Assembly: GCA_003105245.1 (NCBI GenBank)
Contig: PQAI01000116.1
Location: 3,189-10,749, forward strand
Direction of reading: 5' to 3'
Source of the DNA: Betaproteobacteria bacterium
GTDB lineage: Bacteria > Pseudomonadota > Gammaproteobacteria > Burkholderiales > Usitatibacteraceae
DNA length: 7,561 nucleotides
Part shown: positions 1 to 6,793 of the stretch, piece after piece
Layout: the number at the start of each line of letters is the position of its first letter
Position numbering within the stretch: position 1 is the stretch's first letter
Notes under the pieces: model-generated
Seen by the model: only the letters and a program-made list of their open reading frames with translations
Told to the model about the DNA's origin: nothing
Databases searched by the model: none
Made by a program: the position numbers and the translations under genes

Positions 1-1053
1 CCGCTCATGGTGGCGCTGGTGCTCGCCCTCTCCCTCGGCCTCACCGTCGTCTATTCCGCCTCCGGCGGCGCGTCCTTCGACCGCGTGCTGGGGCAGGCGC
101 GCAACATCGCCTTCGCTGGCGCGGCGCTCTGGGTCGTGGCCAACATCCCGCCCCAGGCCCTCATGCGCCTGGCGGTGCCGATCTACGCCGCGGGGCTGGT
201 GCTGCTCGTGGGCGTGGCGCTCTTCGGCGAGGTGAGGAACGGCGCCCGCCGCTGGCTCAACCTCGGCTTCACCACGATCCAGCCCTCCGAGATCATGAAG
301 ATCGGCGTGCCCCTCGTGCTGGCGTGGTGGTTCCACCGCCACCAGGAGGGCATCGAGCTGCGCGACTACGCCATCGCGGCGATCCTGCTGGCACTCCCCG
401 TGGGCCTGGTCGTGCGCCAGCCGGACCTGGGCACCGCGCTCCTCGTCTTCGCGTCGGGCTTCTTCGTGATCTTCCTCGCGGGCCTGTCGTGGAAGGTGCT
501 CGCGGGGCTCTTCGTGACCGGCATGGTGAGCCTGCCCTTCCTGTGGGGCATGCTGCACGACTACCAGAGGCGGCGCGTGCTCACCCTCCTCGACCCGACC
601 GAGGATCCGCTGGGCGCGGGCTACCACATCATCCAGGCCACGATCGCCATCGGCTCCGGCGGCGTGCTGGGCAAGGGCTGGCTCAACGGCACGCAGGCCC
701 AGCTCGACTTCGTCCCGGAGCGCTCCACGGACTTCATCCTCGCGGTGTTCGGCGAGGAGTTCGGGCTGGCGGGCAACCTCGTGCTCATCGCGCTCTACGT
801 CATCATCGTGGGGCGCGGCCTCATGATCGCGGCCAACGCCTCGACCACCTTCGCCCGCCTCACCGCGGGCGCCGTGACGCTCACCTTCTTCACCTACGCG
901 TTCGTGAACATGGGCATGGTGAGCGGGATCCTGCCGGTGGTGGGCGTGCCGCTGCCGATGGTGAGCTACGGCGGCACGGCGCTGCTGTCGATGCTCGTGG
1001 GCTTCGGCATCCTCATGTCGATCTCCACGCACAAGCAGCTGGTGTCGAGCTGA
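1..1053 (+). CDS. rodA: RodA (MrdB), peptidoglycan glycosyltransferase of the elongasome, 5'-truncated by window edge
   Basis: SEDS-family integral membrane protein that polymerises lipid II into glycan strands together with PBP2 during lateral wall growth. The reading frame is open from base 1, and 350 residues are visible. Compared with the roughly 370-residue E. coli RodA (from memory), about 18 N-terminal residues lie upstream, so the ATG at base 7 is internal and not the start. Family landmarks counted from that ATG are the YSASG segment (16-20), RRWLNLG (81-87), QPSEI (92-96), RQPDLGTA (137-144), HDYQRRRV (184-191), DPLGAGYHIIQ (200-210) and the PERSTDF segment (237-243). Asp242 in the last segment matches the catalytic Asp262 of E. 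coli RodA. The end carries GILPVVGVPLP and VSYGG (319-323), typical of SEDS proteins. Many hydrophobic helices are evident. RodA is preferred over FtsW because of the overall match and the rlpA/dacA neighbours. The stop codon overlaps the rlpA start by one base (TGATG). Confidence 0.97.
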   Translation, partial: PLMVALVLALSLGLTVVYSASGGASFDRVLGQARNIAFAGAALWVVANIPPQALMRLAVPIYAAGLVLLVGVALFGEVRNGARRWLNLGFTTIQPSEIMKIGVPLVLAWWFHRHQEGIELRDYAIAAILLALPVGLVVRQPDLGTALLVFASGFFVIFLAGLSWKVLAGLFVTGMVSLPFLWGMLHDYQRRRVLTLLDPTEDPLGAGYHIIQATIAIGSGGVLGKGWLNGTQAQLDFVPERSTDFILAVFGEEFGLAGNLVLIALYVIIVGRGLMIAANASTTFARLTAGAVTLTFFTYAFVNMGMVSGILPVVGVPLPMVSYGGTALLSMLVGFGILMSISTHKQLVSS

Positions 1054-1985
1054 TGCGCGCGGCGCTGCTCGTCATGACCGCCGTCGCCGTGGCGGCCTGC
1101 GGCACGGCCCCGAAGGCTCCCGCACCGGCGAAGAAACCCGCCTACTACGCCGACGACGGCCCGCCGGAGTCGGTGCCCGTCGACATCGCGGCCATCCCGG
1201 ACGCGGTGCCGCAAGACGAGCCCTACCACCGCTACGCCAACCGTCCCTACACCGTGTTCGGGCGCTCCTACGCCCCGGTCGTGAACGACGACCCGATGCG
1301 CGAGCGCGGCCTCGCCTCGTGGTACGGCCGCAAGTTCCACGGCCAGAAGACCTCCTCGGGGGAGGTCTACGACATGTTCGCCATGACGGCCGCGCACAAG
1401 ACGCTGCCCATCCCCAGCTACGCGAAGGTGACGAGCGTGGCCAACGGCCGCTCGGTGGTCGTGCGCGTGAACGACCGCGGGCCCTTCCACGACGGGCGCG
1501 TCATCGACCTCTCCTACGCCGCGGCCGCCAAGCTCGGCATCGCCAATCCCGGCAGCGGCCTGGTGGACGTCGAGCGCGTCTTCGCGCGCGACGCCACGCG
1601 CCTGGCGGCGGCTGCCGCCGTGCCCGCGCCACCGGCCCCGCCCGCGGCACCCGCCGCGCCCGCGACCGTGGTCACGCCGCTCGCTTCCTCGGCGCTCCCG
1701 ACGCCGCAGGCCGCCGAGATCGCCACGCCCCTCCTGGCGCCCGGTCCCTCGGGCCTTTACCTGCAGCTCGGCGCCTTCTCGAGCGCCGAGAACGCGGAGG
1801 CCTTCCGCGACCGCATGGCCCGCGAACTCACGTGGCTCAACGAGCCCATCCAGGTCGCCGCCGCCGCGAGCCTGCACCGCGTGCGCCTCGGACCCTACAA
1901 GACCCGCGAGGAGGCGCAGGCCATCGCCGAGAAGATCCGCGCCACGCTCGACTTCGCTCCCGTCATCACCCCCGCCAACCGCTGA
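1053..1985 (+). CDS. rlpA: RlpA, septal-ring lytic transglycosylase lipoprotein with SPOR domain
   Basis: Outer-membrane lipoprotein that cleaves denuded (peptide-free) glycan strands, usually at the division site. The 310-residue product begins with a short signal sequence ending in a lipobox, Val13-Ala-Ala-Cys16. The +2 residue is Gly, not Asp, so Lol export to the outer membrane is expected. A double-psi beta-barrel domain spans about residues 86-175 (GLASWYG at 86-92, TAAHKTLP at 112-119, VNDRGPF at 139-145, RVIDLS at 149-154). Glu104 and Asp141 are 37 residues apart, as are the catalytic Glu120/Asp157 pair of Pseudomonas aeruginosa RlpA (from memory), so an active enzyme is expected. A Pro/Ala-rich linker (about 185-232) leads to a C-terminal SPOR domain (about 234-308, starting at LYLQLGAF), which binds denuded septal glycan. 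The start is the ATG sharing one base with the rodA stop. There is no strong Shine-Dalgarno sequence, which suggests translational coupling. Confidence 0.95.
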   Translation: MRAALLVMTAVAVAACGTAPKAPAPAKKPAYYADDGPPESVPVDIAAIPDAVPQDEPYHRYANRPYTVFGRSYAPVVNDDPMRERGLASWYGRKFHGQKTSSGEVYDMFAMTAAHKTLPIPSYAKVTSVANGRSVVVRVNDRGPFHDGRVIDLSYAAAAKLGIANPGSGLVDVERVFARDATRLAAAAAVPAPPAPPAAPAAPATVVTPLASSALPTPQAAEIATPLLAPGPSGLYLQLGAFSSAENAEAFRDRMARELTWLNEPIQVAAAASLHRVRLGPYKTREEAQAIAEKIRATLDFAPVITPANR

Positions 1986-1993
1986 AACGCCCG

Positions 1994-3118
1994 ATGAAAC
2001 GATCGCTCGCCCTCCTGCTCGCCCTCTGCCTGCCGCTCGCGGCCTTCGCCCAGGCCCTCACGCCCCCGCCGGTGGCCGCCCGTGCCTACTACCTCCTGGA
2101 CACGCTCTCCGGCCAGGCGCTGGCCGCGCAATCGGCCGAGGACCGCTTCGAGCCCGCCTCGCTCACGAAGCTCATGACCGCCTACCTCGTGTTCTCGGCG
2201 ATCCGCGACCGCAAGCTCGATCCCGCCGCGACGGTGCCCGTCTCGGAGCGGGCGTGGAAGGCCGGGGGCTCGCGCATGTTCATCGAGCCGCGCAAGCCCG
2301 TGACGGTGGCCGACCTCCTGCGCGGGATGATCGTGCAGTCCGGCAACGACGCCACCATCGCGCTGGCCGAGGCCGTGGCCGGCACCGAGGAGACCTTCGC
2401 GCAGCTCATGAACCGCGAGGCGAAGCGCCTGGGGCTCGCCAACTCCAACTTCGTGAACGCGACCGGGCTGCCGGCGCCCAACCACTACGCCACCGCCCGC
2501 GACATGGCGGTGCTCGCCGCCGCGCTCATCCGCGACTTCCCGGCCGACTACGCGCTCTACTCGCAGAAGGAGTTCACCTGGAACGGCATCACCCAGGCCA
2601 ACCGCAACCGCCTGCTGTGGCTCGACCCCACGGTCGACGGCGTGAAGACCGGCTTCACGGAGGCCGCGGGCTACTGCCTCGTCGCCTCCGCGCGCCGCGG
2701 CGAGCGGCGCCTGGTGTCCGTGGTGATGGGCGCGCAGACCGACGCGCTGCGCATGTCGGAGAACCTGAAGCTCCTCAACTTCGGCTTCCTCGCCTACGAC
2801 ACGCAGCGCCTGTACCGCAAGGGCGAGGTCGTGGCCACTCCCGAGATCTTCAAGGGCACGAGCGCCACGGTGAAGCTGGGCTTCGACCGCGACGTGTGGG
2901 TGACGCTCCCGCGCGAGCGCTTCGAGGGCCTCAAGGCGAACCTCACCACCGTCCAGCCCTTCGTCGCGCCCTACTCCCGGGGGCAGAAAGCGGGGATAAT
3001 GAAACTCGCCCGCGACAACGCGGCCGTCGCCGAGATCGCCGTCGTGGCCCTCGAGGACGTGCCCGCCGCCGGGTTCCTCTCCCGCGGATGGGACTCGATC
3101 CGCCTCCTCTTCAAGTGA
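1994..3118 (+). CDS. dacA: D-alanyl-D-alanine carboxypeptidase, PBP5/PBP6 type (DacA)
   Basis: Periplasmic serine D,D-carboxypeptidase that removes the terminal D-Ala from stem pentapeptides and so limits cross-linking. The product is 374 residues, close to the usual 375-400 of the family. It has an N-terminal signal peptide (Lys2-Arg3, a Leu/Ala core, cleavage probably near residues 19-21). All three penicillin-binding motifs are intact: Ser56-Leu-Thr-Lys59 with the nucleophilic serine, Ser116-Gly-Asn118, and Lys218-Thr-Gly220. The position after KTG is Phe where E. coli PBP5 has His. A PBP5 C-terminal beta domain follows at about 270-360, and the last 15 residues (GWDSIRLLFK end) form the amphipathic helix that anchors this family to the inner membrane. 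The ATG at 1994 lies 8 bases after the rlpA stop. No good Shine-Dalgarno sequence is visible, but the signal peptide fixes the start well. Confidence 0.97.
   Translation: MKRSLALLLALCLPLAAFAQALTPPPVAARAYYLLDTLSGQALAAQSAEDRFEPASLTKLMTAYLVFSAIRDRKLDPAATVPVSERAWKAGGSRMFIEPRKPVTVADLLRGMIVQSGNDATIALAEAVAGTEETFAQLMNREAKRLGLANSNFVNATGLPAPNHYATARDMAVLAAALIRDFPADYALYSQKEFTWNGITQANRNRLLWLDPTVDGVKTGFTEAAGYCLVASARRGERRLVSVVMGAQTDALRMSENLKLLNFGFLAYDTQRLYRKGEVVATPEIFKGTSATVKLGFDRDVWVTLPRERFEGLKANLTTVQPFVAPYSRGQKAGIMKLARDNAAVAEIAVVALEDVPAAGFLSRGWDSIRLLFK
2995..3000 (+). promoter_or_regulatory. Possible internal -10 element (GATAAT) in the 3' end of dacA
   Basis: GATAAT matches the sigma-70 -10 consensus at five of six positions and stands out in this GC-rich sequence. 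It lies 124 bases upstream of the transaminase ATG, where it could give separate expression of the downstream genes. It uses an ATA isoleucine codon (DacA residue 335), which appears to be very rare here. The expected -35 site 17 bases upstream reads TACTCC, a poor match, so this is only a candidate. Confidence 0.2.
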
Positions 3119-3123
3119 GCGCC

Positions 3124-3996
3124 ATGACCTCCCCGATCGCGCACTTCAACGGCGAGCTGCTGCCCCTGGACCAGATCAGGATCTCGCCGCTGGACCGCGG
3201 CTTCATCTTCGGCGACGGCGTCTACGAGGTGATCCCGGCCTACGGCGGCCGGCTCCTGCGCGCGCGCGAGCACTTCAACCGCCTGCAGCGCTCGATGGAC
3301 GAGATCGGGCTCGCCAACCCGCACTCGGTCGACGGGTGGATCGCGGAGGTGAACCGCCTCCTCGCCCACCATCCGGGCAACCAGTCGGTGTACATCCAGG
3401 TGACGCGCGGCGTGCCGCCCAAGCGCGACCACGTGATCCCGAAGGGGCTCACGCCCACCGTCTTCATGATGGTCTCGCCGCTGGCCACCCCCTCGGCGGA
3501 GATGGTCGAGAAAGGCGTGGCCTGCGTGAGCGCGCGCGACTTCCGCTGGGAGAAGTGCCACATCAAGTCCACCTCGCTCCTGGGCAACGTGCTCGCCCGC
3601 CAGATCTCGGCCGACGCGGGGGCCACCGAGACGATCCTCTTCCGCGACGGCTGGCTCACGGAAGCCGCGGCCTCCAACGTCTTCGTCGTGAAGGACGGCG
3701 CCGTGGCGGCCGCGCCCCAGGACGAGCACATCCTGCTCGGCATCACCTACGAGCTGCTCACGGACCTCGCGCGCGAGGGGAAGCTGCGCTTCGACATCCG
3801 CCCGATCGCGGAGGCCGAGGTGCGCGCCGCCGACGAGATCTGGCTCTCGTCGTCGACCAAGGAGGTCCTCGCCGTCACCACGCTCGACGGCAAGCCCGTG
3901 GGCGCCGGCGTGCCGGGCCCCGTCTTCCGCCGCATGCACGCCCTCTTCCAGGACTACAAGGCGAGGCTCACGGCGGCCTCGGCCGTCGCCGACTGA
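3124..3996 (+). CDS. dat: D-amino-acid transaminase (class IV PLP aminotransferase)
   Basis: Cytoplasmic PLP enzyme predicted to interconvert D-alanine plus 2-oxoglutarate with D-glutamate plus pyruvate. The 290-residue product has the class IV fold from end to end. FGDGVYEV (29-36) is near the N-terminus. Lys148, in CHIKST, is the predicted Schiff-base lysine, and Glu180, in LTEAAASN, the predicted partner of the PLP ring nitrogen. SSSTKE (242-247) is a predicted phosphate-binding segment. Specificity is supported by Tyr34, Arg101 and His103. Against the Bacillus YM-1 enzyme residues Tyr31, Arg98, His100, Lys145 and Glu177 (from memory), every one is offset by exactly +3. The Arg-x-His pair binds the substrate carboxylate and separates this group from branched-chain transaminases and aminodeoxychorismate lyase. 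The ATG is 5 bases after the dacA stop. A GTG at 3115 overlapping that stop is a less likely start. The location next to dacA suggests D-alanine recycling into D-glutamate. Confidence 0.9.
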   Translation: MTSPIAHFNGELLPLDQIRISPLDRGFIFGDGVYEVIPAYGGRLLRAREHFNRLQRSMDEIGLANPHSVDGWIAEVNRLLAHHPGNQSVYIQVTRGVPPKRDHVIPKGLTPTVFMMVSPLATPSAEMVEKGVACVSARDFRWEKCHIKSTSLLGNVLARQISADAGATETILFRDGWLTEAAASNVFVVKDGAVAAAPQDEHILLGITYELLTDLAREGKLRFDIRPIAEAEVRAADEIWLSSSTKEVLAVTTLDGKPVGAGVPGPVFRRMHALFQDYKARLTAASAVAD

Positions 3997-4016
3997 AGCG
4001 GCGGCAAGCACGAGCC

Positions 4017-4295
4017 ATGCGCGCGGACGGTCCCGAGGCGAAGCCGCTCCTCACCTTCCCGACGGCGTTCCCCATCAAGGTGATGGGGCGCCGCGAGGAC
4101 GGCTACGCGCAGGCCGTGCTCGAGGTGGTGCTGCGGCACGCGCCCGACTTCGACCCCGCCACGATGGAGATGCGTCCGTCGAAGGCGGGCACCTACCTCT
4201 CCGTCACCGTCACCATCAACGCGCGCTCGCGCGAGCAGCTGGACGCCCTGTACAAGGAGCTCTCCGGCCACCCGATGGTGATGATGGTGCTCTGA
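4017..4295 (+). CDS. ybeD: DUF493 / YbeD family protein
   Basis: Small cytoplasmic protein of 92 residues; E. coli YbeD has 87. The match to YbeD as remembered covers most of the length: [13 protein letters not shown] (12-24), [10 protein letters not shown] (36-45), a charged loop, SVTVTINA (62-69), [13 protein letters not shown] (73-85) and the C-terminal VMMVL (88-92). The family has a small alpha/beta fold compared to ACT-like regulatory domains. Its biochemical role is not established, and no catalytic residues are evident. It typically sits between dacA and lipB, as here (the transaminase intervenes). It starts 20 bases after the transaminase stop and ends 7 bases before lipB. The first 11 residues are poorly conserved, so the exact start is slightly uncertain. 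The identification of the family is firm; the function is unknown. Confidence 0.92.
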   Translation: MRADGPEAKPLLTFPTAFPIKVMGRREDGYAQAVLEVVLRHAPDFDPATMEMRPSKAGTYLSVTVTINARSREQLDALYKELSGHPMVMMVL

Positions 4296-4297
4296 GG
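4294..4297 (+). promoter_or_regulatory. Ribosome binding site (GAGG) for lipB
   Basis: GAGG overlaps the ybeD stop codon and sits 5 bases before the GTG at 4303. The lipB frame has TGA stops at 4279 and 4282 and no other start before this GTG, so the site and the frame together support the GTG start. Confidence 0.6.
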
Positions 4298-4302
4298 CGC
4301 GC

Positions 4303-4944
4303 GTGGACGCCCGGGCGTCCCGCGGCCATGCCCCGGGGACCGCGGTTCGCGACCTCGGGCGCGCCGACTACGAGCCCGTGTGGCGGGCCATGCAGGAATT
4401 CACGCGCACCCGCGGCGAGGCCACGCCCGACGAGCTGTGGTTCGTCGAGCACCCGCCCGTCTTCACCCTGGGACTGGCCGCGAAGCCCGAGCACGTGCTG
4501 GACGCAGGCCCGATTCCCGTCGTTCGAATTGATCGTGGCGGCCAGGTCACCTGGCACGGCCCCGGCCAGCTCGTGGCCTACGTGCTGCTCGACCTGAAGC
4601 GGGCGGGCTTCGGCGTGAAGGAGCTGGTGCGCCGCCTCGAGGAGTCGGTCATCGCGCTGCTCGCCGGCTACGGCATCCGCGGCGAGCGGCAGGCCGGCAT
4701 GCCGGGCGTCTACGTCGCCGGCGCCAAGATCGCGGCCGTGGGCCTGCGCGTCTCGCGCGGCTGCAGCTACCACGGCATCGCGCTCAACGTGGACGCGGAC
4801 CTCGCCGCGTTCTCGCGCATCAACCCCTGCGGCTACCCGGGCCTTGCCGCCACGCGGCTCGCCGACCTCGGGGTGCGTGATACGATTGCCGCAGTGCAGC
4901 AGCGCTGGCGGGCCGAGTTGCTCGCCCTCCTCGGCGCCCCCTGA
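4303..4944 (+). CDS. lipB: Octanoyl-[ACP]:protein N-octanoyltransferase (LipB)
   Basis: Cytoplasmic enzyme that moves an octanoyl group from acyl carrier protein to a lysine of lipoyl domains (2-oxoacid dehydrogenase E2 subunits, glycine cleavage H protein), the first step of endogenous lipoate synthesis. The 213 residues equal the length of E. coli LipB. Motifs include [13 protein letters not shown] (15-27), EHPPVFTLG (49-57), [13 protein letters not shown] (77-89), [15 protein letters not shown] (135-149) and RINPCGYPG (172-180). The catalytic pair is Lys142 and Cys176, the acyl-thioester cysteine; the same numbers are reported for the Mycobacterium tuberculosis enzyme. The start is GTG, the only start codon upstream of the conserved N-terminal segment. 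Codons 70-78 (4511-4537) include several A/T-ending codons unlike the rest of the gene. It ends 4 bases before lipA. Confidence 0.96.
   Translation: MDARASRGHAPGTAVRDLGRADYEPVWRAMQEFTRTRGEATPDELWFVEHPPVFTLGLAAKPEHVLDAGPIPVVRIDRGGQVTWHGPGQLVAYVLLDLKRAGFGVKELVRRLEESVIALLAGYGIRGERQAGMPGVYVAGAKIAAVGLRVSRGCSYHGIALNVDADLAAFSRINPCGYPGLAATRLADLGVRDTIAAVQQRWRAELLALLGAP
4878..4886 (+). promoter_or_regulatory. Possible extended -10 promoter element upstream of lipA
   Basis: The sequence TGATACGAT fits the extended -10 pattern TGnTAnnAT. It lies within the weakly conserved C-terminal part of lipB, 62 bases before the lipA ATG. It is spelled with codons (CGT, GAT, ACG, ATT) that are uncommon in the surrounding genes. 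No convincing -35 is seen, though extended -10 promoters need one less. Candidate only. Confidence 0.25.
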
Positions 4945-4948
4945 ACCC

Positions 4949-5902
4949 ATGTCCGACGCGCGAACCCCCGCCTCCAAGCTCGACGCCAAGCGCGCCGGGA
5001 AGACCTCGCGCATCCCGATCAAGGTCGTGGCCGCCGAGCCGCTGCGCAAGCCCGAGTGGATCCGGGCGCGCGCCGGCGGCGGCGAGCGCTTCCACGAGAT
5101 CAAGCGCATCCTGCGCGGGGCGAAGCTCAACACGGTCTGCGAGGAGGCGTCCTGCCCCAACATCGGGGAGTGCTTCGGGCACGGCACGGCCACCTTCATG
5201 ATCATGGGCGACCTGTGCACGCGCCGCTGCCCCTTCTGCGACGTGGCCCACGGCCGGCCGCAGCCGCTCGACCCCGACGAGCCGCGGCACCTGGCCGAGA
5301 CGATCGCCGCGATGAGGCTTTCCTACGTGGTGGTCACGAGCGTGGACCGAGACGACCTGCGCGACGGCGGCGCGCAGCACTTCGTGGACTGCATCCGCGC
5401 CGTGCGCGACCTCTCGCCCGCCACCCGCATCGAGATCCTCACGCCGGACTTCCGCGGGCGCCTGGAGCGGGCGCTCGCCATCCTCGCGGCGGCGCCGCCC
5501 GACGTCATGAACCACAACCTCGAGACGGTGCCGCGGCTCTACGCCCAGGCGCGCCCGGGCTCCGACTACGCGCACTCGCTCGCGCTGCTGCGGGACTTCA
5601 AGGCGGCCCACCCCGGCACGCCGACCAAGTCCGGCCTCATGGTGGGGCTGGGCGAGACCAACGAGGAGATCCTCGCCGTGATGCGCGACCTGCGCGAGCA
5701 CGGCGTGGACATGCTCACCGTCGGCCAATACCTGCAGCCCTCGCGCAGCCACCTGCCGGTGGCGCGCTACGTGCATCCCGACGAGTTCCGGATGTTCGAG
5801 AGCGAAGCCGCGGCCATGGGATTCGCCAACGCCGCCTGCGGGCCGATGGTGCGATCGAGCTACCACGCCGACCGGCAGGCGCGGGAAGCGGGGATGGCAT
5901 GA
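4949..5902 (+). CDS. lipA: Lipoyl synthase (LipA), radical SAM enzyme
   Basis: Radical SAM enzyme that inserts two sulfur atoms at C6 and C8 of protein-bound octanoyl groups, completing the lipoyl cofactor begun by LipB. The 317 residues compare with 321 in E. coli. Both iron-sulfur clusters are encoded. The auxiliary, sacrificial cluster ligands are Cys64, Cys69 and Cys75 (CX4CX5C). The SAM-binding cluster ligands are Cys90, Cys94 and Cys97 (CX3CX2C). Other family segments are VTSVDRDDL (129-137), [10 protein letters not shown] (185-194), [12 protein letters not shown] (226-237) and TVGQYLQPS (257-265). The C-terminal RSSYHA (302-307) contains the serine that is an unusual ligand of the auxiliary cluster. 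The N-terminal 45 residues are basic and variable, as usual. The ATG at 4949 gives the normal family length, although no Shine-Dalgarno sequence is visible. Its stop overlaps the next gene by four bases (ATGA). Confidence 0.98.
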   Translation: MSDARTPASKLDAKRAGKTSRIPIKVVAAEPLRKPEWIRARAGGGERFHEIKRILRGAKLNTVCEEASCPNIGECFGHGTATFMIMGDLCTRRCPFCDVAHGRPQPLDPDEPRHLAETIAAMRLSYVVVTSVDRDDLRDGGAQHFVDCIRAVRDLSPATRIEILTPDFRGRLERALAILAAAPPDVMNHNLETVPRLYAQARPGSDYAHSLALLRDFKAAHPGTPTKSGLMVGLGETNEEILAVMRDLREHGVDMLTVGQYLQPSRSHLPVARYVHPDEFRMFESEAAAMGFANAACGPMVRSSYHADRQAREAGMA

Positions 5903-6330
5903 GGCGCGCCCTCGCGACGCCGATCATCGTGCTCGCCGCCTTCGCGGCGCTGCCGGCCGCGGCGCAGACGCTCTACAAGTGCACCGGTCCCGACGGCCGC
6001 GTCACCTACCAGGAGACGCCCTGCACGGGCGCGGGCTCGCAGAAGCGGCTCGACGCGCCGAAGCCGCCCAGCCGCGACGAGGAGGAGGCGCGCCGGCTCC
6101 TGGAACACGAGTCGATGTGGGGCGACGAGCTCGCCGGCCGGTTCGCCCGCGAGGCGCGCGAGCGCGAGATCGCCCGCCAGCGCGAGCGCGAGGCCTGGGC
6201 CCGCGAGGAGCGGGCGCGCCGCCAGCGCGAGCTGGCCGAGCGTCCCGTCGAGGAGATCCCCTGGGACACGCCGTGGGGCTTTCCGGCCAAGCCCGGCCAG
6301 GCCCGCCCGAAGCCGAAGCCGACCAACTGA
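5899..6330 (+). CDS. Secreted DUF4124 protein with Arg/Glu-rich helix (first of a tandem pair)
   Basis: Exported protein of 143 residues and unknown function. A signal peptide covers about residues 1-22 (Arg2-Arg3, a hydrophobic core, probable cleavage after Ala-Ala-Ala22). A short DUF4124 domain follows: [18 protein letters not shown] (25-42) with Cys28 and Cys42, the two positions likely to form a periplasmic disulfide. Residues about 58-117 are strongly charged (repeated ARE/RER/RQR patterns) and should form one long helix or coiled coil. The tail (118-143) is rich in Pro, Trp and Lys. DUF4124 proteins are common small envelope proteins of betaproteobacteria and gammaproteobacteria, and no enzymatic role is established. 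The ATG overlaps the lipA stop (ATGA), so co-translation with lipA is likely. The next gene is a clear paralogue. Confidence 0.88.
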   Translation: MRRALATPIIVLAAFAALPAAAQTLYKCTGPDGRVTYQETPCTGAGSQKRLDAPKPPSRDEEEARRLLEHESMWGDELAGRFAREAREREIARQREREAWAREERARRQRELAERPVEEIPWDTPWGFPAKPGQARPKPKPTN

Positions 6331-6333
6331 GGG
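6329..6333 (+). promoter_or_regulatory. Ribosome binding site (GAGGG) for the second DUF4124 gene
   Basis: GAGGG overlaps the TGA stop of the first DUF4124 gene and is 6 bases before the GTG at 6340. It decides the start of the second gene, because the signal peptide needs this N-terminus. Confidence 0.6.
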
Positions 6334-6339
6334 CCGCCC

Positions 6340-6777
6340 GTGCGCGCGCCGGGAATCGCCACCCTTCTCGCGTTCTCCACCCTGGCGGCCGCGCCAGTTG
6401 CCCCCCAGGAGTTCTACCGTTGCACCTCGCCCGACGGCAAGGTGACCTACCAGCAGGCGCCCTGCCCGAAGTCGGACGAGGAGCGCAAGGTCGACGCCAC
6501 GCCCGCCAACACCGACGTCGACATGTCGCAGCGCGAGGAGCTCCTGCGCAAGGGCGAGGAGGCCGGCAAGCGGCTCGAGGAGCGCGCGGCGCGCGAGGCC
6601 GAGGAGGCGCGCCGGCGGCGCGAGCGCGAGGAGCAGCTCGAGCGCGAGGCCGCCGAGCGCGAGGCGATGCGCGAGCCGATCATCATCTACGGGGGCTGGC
6701 CAGCGAGGCCCGTCCAGCCCGTCGGCCCGCGGCCGCCCCGGCCCGCGCCTCGCCCCGTCCAACCGGCGCCCCGCTAG
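6340..6777 (+). CDS. Secreted DUF4124 protein (second of a tandem pair)
   Basis: Exported protein of 145 residues and unknown function, paralogous to the gene just upstream. It has a GTG start with a GAGGG ribosome site. A signal peptide covers about residues 1-21 (cleavage near Pro-Val-Ala21). The DUF4124 segment FYRCTSPDGKVTYQQAPC spans 25-42. Its two cysteines, Cys28 and Cys42, fall at exactly the same residue numbers as in the upstream protein, and 12 of the 18 segment positions are identical. Residues about 63-111 form a highly charged Glu/Arg helix (EEARRRRERE-like), probably a coiled coil. The tail (about 120-145) is a Pro/Arg-rich segment of repeated RP, QP and APR units after a short hydrophobic IIIYGGW. 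The mature body diverges from its sister outside the DUF4124 part. It is probably the last gene of the long plus-strand transcription unit. Confidence 0.86.
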   Translation: MRAPGIATLLAFSTLAAAPVAPQEFYRCTSPDGKVTYQQAPCPKSDEERKVDATPANTDVDMSQREELLRKGEEAGKRLEERAAREAEEARRRREREEQLEREAAEREAMREPIIIYGGWPARPVQPVGPRPPRPAPRPVQPAPR

Positions 6778-6793
6778 GAGCGCAGCCGCACTT

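Noticed and set aside
1609..1752. Pro/Ala-coding repetitive stretch in rlpA as a DNA repeat
   Set aside because: It is the usual low-complexity linker between the barrel and SPOR domains; no regular DNA unit is present.
3115..3117. GTG as an alternative start for the transaminase, overlapping the dacA stop
   Set aside because: Adds three residues (V-S-A) not needed by the family; the ATG at 3124 already gives a normal N-terminus. It remains possible.
2971..4011. Long minus-strand open frame (346 codons) opposite dacA and the transaminase
   Set aside because: Its translation is rich in Arg, Gly, His and Val in the manner of antisense shadows of GC-rich genes, with no domain, and both plus-strand genes here are certain.
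4523..4534. TTCGAATTGATC as a promoter within lipB
   Set aside because: No -10 element at suitable spacing after TTGATC; better reported only as a codon-use anomaly.
4820..5866. Long minus-strand open frame (348 codons) opposite lipA
   Set aside because: It mirrors the codon positions of lipA and has no recognisable domain; lipA is unambiguous on the plus strand.
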